Part shown: piece by piece, positions 1 through 5,280 of the stretch
Layout: each line of letters opens with the position of its first letter
Position numbering within the stretch: position 1 is the first letter of the stretch
Assembly: GCA_003694465.1 (NCBI GenBank)
Contig: RFKM01000205.1
Location: 1-5,280 of the forward strand
DNA length: 5,280 nt
Direction of reading: 5' to 3'
Source: Alphaproteobacteria bacterium
Lineage (GTDB): Bacteria > Pseudomonadota > Alphaproteobacteria > Rhodobacterales > Rhodobacteraceae
Translations under genes and position numbers: made by a program
Notes under the pieces: generated by a model
Databases searched by the model: none
Told to the model about the DNA's origin: nothing
What the model saw: the letters and a program-made list of their open reading frames with translations, nothing else

Positions 1-1148
1 AAGGTCGGCTGCAACCGGCCAGCTGGGGCGAGGCACTTTCCGCCGCCGCCGACGCGATCCGGGGCGCGAAGACGCTCGCCGGCCTCGTCGGCGATCTGGC
101 CCCGACCGAGGCGGCCTTCTCGCTGAAACAGCTCATCGAGGGGCAGGGCGGGCGCGTCGAATGCCGGGTGGACGGCGCCCATCTGCCGGCGGGCAACCGC
201 TCGGCCTATGTCGGCACCGCCACCATCGAAGACCTTGAAAACGCGCAGATGATCCAGCTCATCGGCACCAACCCGCGCGACGAGGCGCCGGTGCTCAACG
301 CGCGCATCCGCAAGGCCTGGCTGCGCGGCGCCGAGATCGGGCTGGTCGGCCCGCGCGTCGATCTGACCTACGATTATGCCCATGTCGGCGACGACCGCGC
401 GGCGCTCGAGGGTCTGCTCTCGCGCGAGTTCGGCAAGGTGCTCGAGGTGCCCTCGGTGGTGATCGTCGGGCAGGGCGCGATCAACGAGGCCGACGGCGAG
501 GCGGTTCTGGCCGCGGCGATGGAGCTGGCCGAGAAGACCGGCAGCAAGTTCATGGTGCTGCACACCGCCGCCGGGCGGGTGGGCGCGATGGACGTGGGCG
601 CGACGACGGAGGGCGGGCTCAAGGCCGCCACCGAGGGCGCCGACGTGATCTTCAACATGGGGGCCGACGAGATCGACATCGAGCCGGGGCCGACGGTGAT
701 CTACATGGGCAGCCACGGCGACCGCGGCGCGCACCGGGCCGACATCATCCTGCCCGCCGCCGCCTATACCGAGGAGCCGGGGATCTTCGTCAACACCGAG
801 GGGCGCCCGCAGATGGCGCTGCGCGCCGCCTTCCCGCCGGGCGAGGCGAAGGAAAGCTGGGCGATCCTCCGGGCTCTGTCGGCCGAAGTCGGGGCGACGC
901 TGCCGTGGGACAGCCTTTCGCAGCTGCGCGCGGCGCTGTTCGCGGCGGTGCCGCATCTCGCGAAGATCGACACCGTGCCGGAAAACGGCTGGACGCCGCT
1001 GAAGCGCAAGAAGCTCGCCAGCGCCAGCTTCCGCAATGCGATCGCCGATTTCTACCTGACCAACCCGATCGCCCGGGCCAGCGTGCTGATGGCCGAGCTT
1101 TCGGCGCTGGCGAAGGCGCGTGGCGCACGGGAGATGGCCGCCGAATGA
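1..1148 (+). CDS. nuoG: NADH-quinone oxidoreductase subunit G (NuoG), 3' part; 5' end outside the window
   Basis: This is the C-terminal 381 residues of the large iron-sulfur subunit of complex I, in the peripheral NADH-dehydrogenase arm on the cytoplasmic side. The reading frame is open from base 3, beginning [12 protein letters not shown], so the gene starts upstream of the window. GTG at 168 is an internal valine codon, not a start. The segment is the molybdopterin-oxidoreductase-like domain, which in this family binds no molybdenum cofactor. Visible family motifs are [20 protein letters not shown] (bases 270-329), [20 protein letters not shown] (about 750-809), [17 protein letters not shown] just after it, and a C-terminal [20 protein letters not shown] that resembles the end of mitochondrial NDUFS1. 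The cysteine-rich N-terminal part that carries the Fe-S clusters lies outside the window. The stop TGA overlaps the next gene's ATG (ATGA at 1145-1148). The family assignment is confident. Confidence 0.96.
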   Translation, partial: GRLQPASWGEALSAAADAIRGAKTLAGLVGDLAPTEAAFSLKQLIEGQGGRVECRVDGAHLPAGNRSAYVGTATIEDLENAQMIQLIGTNPRDEAPVLNARIRKAWLRGAEIGLVGPRVDLTYDYAHVGDDRAALEGLLSREFGKVLEVPSVVIVGQGAINEADGEAVLAAAMELAEKTGSKFMVLHTAAGRVGAMDVGATTEGGLKAATEGADVIFNMGADEIDIEPGPTVIYMGSHGDRGAHRADIILPAAAYTEEPGIFVNTEGRPQMALRAAFPPGEAKESWAILRALSAEVGATLPWDSLSQLRAALFAAVPHLAKIDTVPENGWTPLKRKKLASASFRNAIADFYLTNPIARASVLMAELSALAKARGAREMAAE

Positions 1149-1573
1149 ACGCTGCCCTGCGCCATATCGCCCCGGTGATCGCCCCCATCGCCGTTCCGGC
1201 GCTGGTGCTGGCCGGCTGCGCCGGTCCGGCGGCCGAGACGGCCTCGGGCGATGCGGCGCCGTTCCACCCCGTCTACAAGGGGATCGAGACGGCGCTGCTC
1301 GATGGCGACCTCGTGCAGTTCCGGGTGCGGATGGCAGGGGCGCGGGACGAAGCGGACGTGGCCGCCTATGCCGAATGCGCGGCGGCGGAATATGCGCTGA
1401 TCCGGGGCTACGGTTTTGCCCGGCACGTGCGCACGAATGTGGAAAGAACCGGTAGCGACTGGCGGGGAGACGCGGTCTATGTCATCTCCGACGCGCTGCC
1501 CGAGGGCTTGCGGACGATCGACGCCGAGGTGACGGTCGCCGCCTGCCGGGAAAACGGGATACCGACGATCTGA
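1145..1573 (+). CDS. Small predicted lipoprotein of unknown function, encoded between nuoG and nuoH
   Basis: The product is 142 aa. The N-terminus (residues 1-25) is a short basic stretch (R6, H7), a hydrophobic segment rich in I, V, A and P, and a lipobox L22-A-G-C25. This is a type II signal peptide; C25 would be lipidated and the protein exported. Residue +2 is alanine rather than aspartate, which by the usual rule favours the outer membrane. The mature part is about 117 aa and has only two further cysteines, C78 and C134, which could form a periplasmic disulfide. Its central part, [20 protein letters not shown], followed by a beta-rich stretch, resembles in style small alphaproteobacterial lipoproteins with an 'RCAE...GY' helix, but I cannot name a family. 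The ATG is set by the ATGA overlap with nuoG and by GGGAG at 1129-1133. The next gene, nuoH, starts 12 nt after its stop. Codon use matches the neighbouring genes, so it is probably truly coding. It is not a core complex I subunit. Confidence 0.85.
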   Translation: MNAALRHIAPVIAPIAVPALVLAGCAGPAAETASGDAAPFHPVYKGIETALLDGDLVQFRVRMAGARDEADVAAYAECAAAEYALIRGYGFARHVRTNVERTGSDWRGDAVYVISDALPEGLRTIDAEVTVAACRENGIPTI

Positions 1574-1585
1574 GGCCGATGCGAC

Positions 1586-2623
1586 ATGTATGACTTCTTC
1601 ACCACTACCAATCTGGGGATCACGCTGCTCGTGCTCGGGCAGGTGCTTCTCGTGGTCGTGCCGCTCTTGGTGGCGCTGGCCTTCATCCTCTGGGCCGACC
1701 GGAAGGTCTGGGCGGCGGTGCAGCTGCGCAAGGGGCCGAACGTCGTCGGCGCCTTCGGCCTTCTGCAGAGCTTTGCCGACTTCATCAAATACGTGGTGAA
1801 GGAGATCGTCGTGCCCGCGGGGGCCGACAAGTTCGTCTATTTCCTCGCGCCGATGACCTCGCTGGTGCTGGCGATGACCGCCTGGGCGGTGATCCCCTTC
1901 AACGAAGGCTGGGTGCTGGCCGACATCAACGTCGCCATCCTGTTCATCTTCGCCGTCTCTTCGCTCGAGGTTTACGGCGTGATCATGGGCGGCTGGGCGT
2001 CGAACTCGAAATACCCCTTCCTCGGCTCGCTGCGTTCGGCGGCGCAGATGATTTCCTACGAGGTGTCGATCGGACTGATCATCATCGGGGTGATCCTTTC
2101 GACCGGCTCGATGAACCTGACCGACATCGTCCATGCCCAGAAGGGCGCGGGGCTGTGGAGCTGGTACTGGCTGCCGCACTTCCCGATGATGATCCTGTTC
2201 CTCGTCTCGGCCCATGCCGAGACCAACCGCCCGCCCTTCGACCTGCCGGAGGCGGAATCGGAGCTGGTGGCCGGCTATCAGGTCGAATATTCCTCGACGC
2301 CCTTCCTGCTCTACATGATCGGCGAATACGTCGCGATCACGATGATGACGGCGCTGATCTCGATCCTGTTCTTCGGCGGCTGGCTTTCGCCCTTCCCGTG
2401 GCTGCCGGACGGGATCGGCTGGCTGCTGCTGAAGATGGCCTTCTTCTGGTTCGTCTTCATGATGACCAAGTCGATCGTGCCGCGCTACCGCTATGACCAG
2501 CTGATGCGTCTGGGCTGGAAGGTGTTCCTGCCGATGTCGCTGGCCTGGGTGGTGCTGGTTGCGTTCTTTGCTCAATACGGCGCGTTCTGGGGAACCTACG
2601 CGCGCTGGACCACGGGAGGCTGA
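1586..2623 (+). CDS. nuoH: NADH-quinone oxidoreductase subunit H (NuoH / ND1)
   Basis: This integral membrane subunit sits where the peripheral and membrane arms of complex I meet and forms much of the quinone-access pocket. At 345 aa it has the usual length. It has about eight hydrophobic helices (near 12-36, 84-105, 115-137, 158-176, 197-210, 238-264, 278-296 and 312-332). ND1 signatures are visible: [16 protein letters not shown] at 37-52, [15 protein letters not shown] at 59-73, and the conserved acidic cytoplasmic loop at 211-235, containing [15 protein letters not shown] with E212, D219, E222, E224 and E226. This is the loop linked to quinone binding and coupling. Further conserved acids are E128 and E159. 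The more common QPFAD motif here reads QSFAD, which I recall from Rhodobacter relatives. The ATG at 1586 is the only possible start nearby, because the preceding gene's TGA is in the same frame five codons upstream. GAGG at 1572-1575 is a modest ribosome binding site. Confidence 0.98.
   Translation: MYDFFTTTNLGITLLVLGQVLLVVVPLLVALAFILWADRKVWAAVQLRKGPNVVGAFGLLQSFADFIKYVVKEIVVPAGADKFVYFLAPMTSLVLAMTAWAVIPFNEGWVLADINVAILFIFAVSSLEVYGVIMGGWASNSKYPFLGSLRSAAQMISYEVSIGLIIIGVILSTGSMNLTDIVHAQKGAGLWSWYWLPHFPMMILFLVSAHAETNRPPFDLPEAESELVAGYQVEYSSTPFLLYMIGEYVAITMMTALISILFFGGWLSPFPWLPDGIGWLLLKMAFFWFVFMMTKSIVPRYRYDQLMRLGWKVFLPMSLAWVVLVAFFAQYGAFWGTYARWTTGG
2614..2619 (+). promoter_or_regulatory. Ribosome binding site of nuoI
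   Basis: GGGAGG lies inside the last codons of nuoH, with 8 nt between it and the ATG at 2628. It fixes the nuoI start. A longer in-frame reading from 2559 would run back into nuoH and lacks such a site. Confidence 0.75.
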
Positions 2624-2627
2624 TCCG

Positions 2628-3119
2628 ATGGCATTCGATCTTGTCGCCACCGCCAAACGCTTTGTGCTGTGGGATTTTCTCATCGGCTTCAAGCTGGGGC
2701 TGAAATATTTCTTCAAACCCAAGTTCACGGTGAACTACCCTTACGAGAAGAACCCGCTCAGCCCGCGTTTCCGGGGCGAGCACGCCCTGCGCCGCTACCC
2801 GAACGGCGAGGAGCGCTGCATCGCCTGCAAGCTGTGCGAGGCGATCTGCCCGGCGCAGGCGATCACCATCGACGCCGAGCCGCGCGACGACGGCTCGCGC
2901 CGGACCACGCGCTATGACATCGACATGACGAAGTGCATCTACTGCGGCTTCTGCCAGGAGGCCTGCCCGGTCGATGCCATCGTCGAGGGGCCGAATTTCG
3001 AGTTTGCCACCGAGAGCCGCGAAGAGCTGTTCTACGACAAGCAGAAGCTGCTCGACAACGGCGAGCGCTGGGAAGCCGAGATCGCCCGCAACATCGCTCT
3101 GGACGCGCCGTATCGATGA
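2628..3119 (+). CDS. nuoI: NADH-quinone oxidoreductase subunit I (NuoI), 2x[4Fe-4S] ferredoxin-like
   Basis: This peripheral-arm subunit carries the two 4Fe-4S clusters (N6a and N6b) that pass electrons toward the last cluster in NuoB next to the quinone site. The product is 163 aa, the normal alphaproteobacterial and mitochondrial (TYKY/NDUFS8) length. Two complete CxxCxxCxxxCP motifs are present: [12 protein letters not shown] with C64, C67, C70 and C74, and [12 protein letters not shown] with C103, C106, C109 and C113. As in all two-cluster ferredoxins, the fourth cysteine of each motif is expected to ligate the other cluster. The N-terminal amphipathic segment, [20 protein letters not shown] (residues 21-40), and [18 protein letters not shown] (47-64) are typical of the family and pack against the membrane arm. 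The ATG at 2628 follows the nuoH stop by 4 nt and has a good Shine-Dalgarno. The stop overlaps the next gene (ATGA at 3116-3119). All cluster ligands are intact. Confidence 0.98.
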   Translation: MAFDLVATAKRFVLWDFLIGFKLGLKYFFKPKFTVNYPYEKNPLSPRFRGEHALRRYPNGEERCIACKLCEAICPAQAITIDAEPRDDGSRRTTRYDIDMTKCIYCGFCQEACPVDAIVEGPNFEFATESREELFYDKQKLLDNGERWEAEIARNIALDAPYR

Positions 3120-3532
3120 ACGACTTTGCCCGGACATATGCGGCGATGATGGAAGAGGGGGCGAAGATGCTGCGCGCCCTCAACCCGGCGCTGGCCGAGG
3201 CCGGGCCGGGGGCCTTTGCCGACATGCTGCCCACCATGCCGAAAGACTGGATGGAGGCGCTTTTCGGCAATGCCTTCAACCCCGGCGGGCTCGACGCCAA
3301 GACCCGGCTGCTGGTGACGCTCGCCGGGCTGGTGGCCACCGGGGCGGTGGCCGAGCCGCAGATCCGGCTGACCGTGCGCCATCTCGTCGAGGCGGGGGCG
3401 AGCGAGAAGGAGATTGCCGAGGTCATCTGGCAGATGTCGATGCTGGGGGGCCTGCCGGCCATGAACACCGCGCTGAAGATCGCTCAGGAGGTCTTCGCCG
3501 AACGGAACAAGGATGAGGAGGGGCAGGAATGA
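3116..3532 (+). CDS. Carboxymuconolactone decarboxylase / AhpD-fold family protein, encoded between nuoI and nuoJ
   Basis: The product is 138 aa, all-helical in appearance, with no signal peptide or membrane span, so probably cytoplasmic. Residues about 55-128 match the CMD domain pattern: [18 protein letters not shown] (59-76), then [20 protein letters not shown] (81-100, with H89), then [20 protein letters not shown] (101-120) and KIAQEVF. The N-terminal 50 residues form a less conserved helical lead-in. The protein contains no cysteine at all, so it cannot act through the CxxC thiol pair of AhpD peroxidases. It is closer in style to the gamma-carboxymuconolactone decarboxylase (PcaC-like) branch, but there is no aromatic-degradation gene nearby and the substrate is unknown. 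The start is chosen from the 4-nt overlap with nuoI. There is no clear Shine-Dalgarno, so translation probably depends on termination of nuoI. Its 3' end carries the ribosome binding site of nuoJ. The family call is confident; the function is not. Confidence 0.9.
   Translation: MNDFARTYAAMMEEGAKMLRALNPALAEAGPGAFADMLPTMPKDWMEALFGNAFNPGGLDAKTRLLVTLAGLVATGAVAEPQIRLTVRHLVEAGASEKEIAEVIWQMSMLGGLPAMNTALKIAQEVFAERNKDEEGQE
3516..3521 (+). promoter_or_regulatory. Strong ribosome binding site of nuoJ
   Basis: AGGAGG lies 7 nt before the ATG at 3529, inside the acidic C-terminal codons (DEEGQE) of the upstream gene. It is the best Shine-Dalgarno match I found in the window. It lets nuoJ be initiated independently as well as by coupling through the ATGA at 3529-3532. 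Confidence 0.8.
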
Positions 3533-4137
3533 CTGTCGCCGGATTCGCATTTTACGTCTTCGCCGCCACGGTGCTGGTCGGGGGCTTCTTCACGGTGCTG
3601 AGCAAGAACCCCGTGCACTCGGTGCTCTGGCTGATCACCGCCTTCATCGGCGCCACCGGGCTTTTCGTGCTCGCCGGGGCCGAGTTCATCGCCATGCTCT
3701 TGATGATCGTCTACGTCGGGGCGGTGATGGTGCTGTTCCTCTTCGTGGTGATGATGCTCGACGTCGATTTCGCCGAGCTCAAGGCGGGGATGGCGAAATA
3801 CGTGCCGATCGCGCTCTTGATCGCGGCGATCCTGACCGTCGAATTCGCGATGATCTTCGGCGTCTGGGTGACGGCCGACGGGGTCACGATGCTGCCGGCG
3901 CCGGCGCTCGGCGAGGTGGGCAACACCAATGCCCTCGGCACGCTGATCTATGACGACTACCTGCTGCTGTTCCAGCTGGCCGGGCTGATCCTGCTGGTGG
4001 CGATGATCGGCGCCATCGTGCTGACGCTGCGCCACCGCAAGGACATCAAGCGTCAGGACGTGGTGCGGCAGATGATGCGCGACCCGAAGGACTCGATCCG
4101 GATGGTCGACGTGAAGCCGGGGCAGGGTCTGGGCTGA
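3529..4137 (+). CDS. nuoJ: NADH-quinone oxidoreductase subunit J (NuoJ / ND6)
   Basis: This membrane subunit of complex I packs between NuoH, NuoA and NuoK. Its third helix is known to change between alpha and pi-bulge forms during turnover. The product is 202 aa with five hydrophobic helices (near 4-24, 30-49, 53-77, 92-113 and 144-167). The third carries the family signature [18 protein letters not shown] (60-77), with Y62 and G64 at the bulge region and E52 just before it. NPVHSVLWL (27-35) is also typical. After the last helix a charged tail of about 35 residues ([19 protein letters not shown] and beyond) makes it somewhat longer than E. coli NuoJ. Such tails are usual in alphaproteobacteria and should lie in the cytoplasm. 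The start is fixed by the AGGAGG site and the 4-nt overlap with the upstream CMD gene. It is followed by the largest gap in the window, so coupling to nuoK is looser than elsewhere. Confidence 0.97.
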   Translation: MTVAGFAFYVFAATVLVGGFFTVLSKNPVHSVLWLITAFIGATGLFVLAGAEFIAMLLMIVYVGAVMVLFLFVVMMLDVDFAELKAGMAKYVPIALLIAAILTVEFAMIFGVWVTADGVTMLPAPALGEVGNTNALGTLIYDDYLLLFQLAGLILLVAMIGAIVLTLRHRKDIKRQDVVRQMMRDPKDSIRMVDVKPGQGLG

Positions 4138-4296
4138 GGACGAACGGCCGGCGGGATGCGAGACGGAACGGACAGTTGCGCGAGATGAACGAGCGCATCG
4201 CGATTGCCGCCCGCCCTGCCGGGCTGGCGCCGGGGCCGGGGGCCGGGAACGAAACCGAAAGAGAAGCCGTCACGGACGGAACGAACGAGGGACGAC
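4138..4296 (+). other. nuoJ-nuoK intercistronic gap with GC-rich repeats and tiny open frames
   Basis: This 159-nt spacer is unlike the 4-nt overlaps or 4-12 nt gaps elsewhere. It contains a possible hairpin, GCCCG (4209-4213) pairing with CGGGC (4220-4224). A four-run G-rich tract at 4221-4247 (runs of 3, 4, 5 and 3 G, spaced 8, 2 and 2) could form a G-quadruplex on the coding strand or transcript. A 9-nt direct repeat, GACGGAACG, occurs at 4162-4170 and 4275-4283. No T-tract follows the hairpin, so it is not a standard intrinsic terminator. Two short frames are linked by an ATGA: ATG 4156 to TGA 4188 (10 codons) and ATG 4185 to TGA 4310 (41 codons, running 14 nt into nuoK). The second has many A- and T-ending codons in its distal half and no recognisable product, so I do not call it a gene. 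No promoter motif was convincing. Confidence 0.5.
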
Positions 4297-4602
4297 ATGG
4301 TTGGACTTGAACATTACCTGGGGGTGGCGGCGGCGCTGTTCGTCATCGGCATCTTCGGGCTCTTTCTCAACCGCAAGAACATCATCGTGCTGCTGATGTC
4401 GATCGAGCTGATGCTGCTGGCGGTCAACATCAACCTGGTGGCGTTCTCGGCCTGGCTGGGCGATCTCACCGGGCAGGTGTTCACCATGTTCGTGCTCACC
4501 GTCGCCGCCGCCGAGGCCGCCATCGGGCTGGCGATCGTGGTCAGCTTCTATCGTCGCCGCGGGTCGATCGCGGTGGAAGACGTCAACGTGCTGAAAGGCT
4601 GA
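4297..4602 (+). CDS. nuoK: NADH-quinone oxidoreductase subunit K (NuoK / ND4L)
   Basis: This small three-helix membrane subunit relates to MrpC-type antiporter subunits and contributes to the chain of charged residues along the complex I membrane arm. The product is 101 aa, the standard length. Helices lie near 4-24, 28-51 and 60-85. The two buried glutamates essential for proton transfer are present: E37 in [19 protein letters not shown] and E73 in [16 protein letters not shown], matching E36 and E72 of E. coli offset by one. The ATG at 4297 gives the family N-terminus [10 protein letters not shown] and has GAGGGA (4287-4292) 4 nt upstream. A longer in-frame reading exists from TTG 4204 but would add 31 low-complexity P/G/R residues foreign to the family, so it is rejected. 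nuoL begins 5 nt after the stop. Confidence 0.97.
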   Translation: MVGLEHYLGVAAALFVIGIFGLFLNRKNIIVLLMSIELMLLAVNINLVAFSAWLGDLTGQVFTMFVLTVAAAEAAIGLAIVVSFYRRRGSIAVEDVNVLKG

Positions 4603-4607
4603 GGGTC

Positions 4608-5280
4608 ATGTATCAGACAATCCTCTTCGCCCCGCTGCTGGGCGCCATCGTTGCCGGCTTCGGCCACCGCGCGATCGGCGACCGGGGGGCGCAAATCCTC
4701 ACCACGGCGCTGCTGTTCCTGGCCGCGCTCCTGAGCTGGGTGGTGTTCTTCACCCTGCCGGCCGAAACCCTGCATGTGCCGGTGTTGCGCTGGTTCGACG
4801 TCGGGGCGCTGCAGGCCGACTGGGCGATCCGCATCGACCGGCTGACCGCGATCATGCTGGTGGTGGTGACGACGATCTCGGCCCTCGTGCACCTCTATTC
4901 GATGGGCTACATGGCCCACGATCCGCAGTTCGAGGGCGAGAGCTACCGGCCGCGCTTCTTTGCCTACCTGTCGCTCTTCACCTTCGCGATGCTGATGCTG
5001 GTGACCGCCGACAACCTTGCGCAGATGTTCTTCGGCTGGGAGGGCGTCGGCCTCGCCTCCTACCTGCTGATCGGCTTCTATTACCGCAAGCCCTCGGCCA
5101 ATGCCGCGGCGATCAAGGCCTTCGTCGTCAACCGGGTGGGGGATTTCGGCTTCGCGCTCGGCATCTTCGGCCTGTTCGTGATGACCGACTCGATCAATTT
5201 CGACGACATCTTCGCCGCCGCCCCGCAGCTGGCGGACAGCACGCTGCATTTCCTCTGGACCGACTGGAACGCGGCGAACC
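4608..5280 (+). CDS. nuoL: NADH-quinone oxidoreductase subunit L (NuoL / ND5), 5' part; 3' end outside the window
   Basis: The first 224 residues of the distal antiporter-like proton-pumping subunit of complex I are present; the family is usually 600-700 aa, so about a third is seen. The frame is open to the last base. The N-terminus [17 protein letters not shown] is typical. Hydrophobic helices lie near 3-20, 30-50, 79-99, 116-134, 137-158 and 168-193. The antiporter-core signature [19 protein letters not shown] (141-159) contains the key buried glutamate E145 (E. coli E144). The next conserved acid, D179 in [11 protein letters not shown], corresponds to E. coli D178. The central lysines and the long lateral helix lie beyond the window. 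The ATG at 4608 is 5 nt after the nuoK stop. Possible ribosome binding sequences are AAAGG (4594-4598, 9 nt spacing) and GAGGG (4601-4605, very close). No in-frame defect is visible. Confidence 0.97.
   Translation, partial: MYQTILFAPLLGAIVAGFGHRAIGDRGAQILTTALLFLAALLSWVVFFTLPAETLHVPVLRWFDVGALQADWAIRIDRLTAIMLVVVTTISALVHLYSMGYMAHDPQFEGESYRPRFFAYLSLFTFAMLMLVTADNLAQMFFGWEGVGLASYLLIGFYYRKPSANAAAIKAFVVNRVGDFGFALGIFGLFVMTDSINFDDIFAAAPQLADSTLHFLWTDWNAAN

Noticed and set aside
168..170. GTG as the start of the first gene
   Set aside because: The same frame is open back to the window edge and the upstream residues continue the NuoG domain, so this is an internal valine codon.
1052..2728. A 558-codon open frame on the minus strand opposite nuoG end, the lipoprotein gene and nuoH
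   Set aside because: The translation is rich in H, R, D, E and Q without any domain pattern, and it lies antisense to firmly identified nuo genes. Long antisense frames are expected where coding-strand codons nearly always end in G or C.
3484..4035. A 183-codon minus-strand frame opposite nuoJ, and a similar 233-codon frame (4548-5249) opposite nuoL
   Set aside because: Both show the same low-complexity H/R/D/E/Q composition that arises when membrane-protein codons are read antisense; neither has a convincing start or a family motif.
4209..4247. Rho-independent terminator between nuoJ and nuoK
   Set aside because: There is a GC hairpin but no run of T after it, and the operon clearly continues into nuoK and nuoL in the same direction.
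4204..4296. N-terminal extension of NuoK from TTG 4204
   Set aside because: It would add 31 P/G/R-rich residues before the normal NuoK N-terminus; the ATG at 4297 gives the standard 101-aa length and has its own ribosome binding site.
1..5280. A defence system, mobile element, CRISPR array, tRNA or rRNA
   Set aside because: Nearly every base is accounted for by nuo genes and two small inserted genes; no transposase, terminal repeats, spaced repeats or structured RNA pattern was found.

Overview
The window is a dense, single-direction (+ strand) stretch of a proton-translocating NADH:quinone oxidoreductase (respiratory complex I, nuo) operon. Very high GC, strongly G/C-ending codons, the gene order G-H-I-J-K-L, and unrelated small genes inserted between nuo genes point to an alphaproteobacterium of the Rhodobacter/Paracoccus group. 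From memory, the NuoH sequence is closest to Rhodobacter capsulatus. This is recognition by eye, not a database result.

Layout: the 3' part of nuoG (peripheral arm, molybdopterin-oxidoreductase-like domain) runs in from the left edge. A small lipoprotein gene (142 aa) overlaps its stop by 4 nt. Next come nuoH (membrane 'heel' subunit at the quinone site) and nuoI (two 4Fe-4S clusters). A 138-aa carboxymuconolactone decarboxylase (CMD)/AhpD-fold gene overlaps the nuoI stop by 4 nt, and nuoJ overlaps the end of that gene by 4 nt. A 159-nt gap, the only sizeable one here, holds GC-rich repeats, a G-quadruplex-capable run and very short open frames. nuoK follows, then nuoL, which is cut by the right edge.

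How they work together: NuoG belongs to the NADH-side electron-transfer arm. NuoI carries electrons through its two 4Fe-4S clusters toward the quinone pocket, which NuoH helps form. NuoJ, NuoK and NuoL are membrane-arm subunits that couple quinone reduction to proton transfer. The two inserted genes are not core subunits. Their tight ATGA coupling means they are translated with the complex, so they are candidates for accessory, assembly or simply co-expressed functions. No promoter, terminator, RNA gene, mobile element or CRISPR array was seen. The window lies wholly inside a transcription unit that extends beyond both ends.
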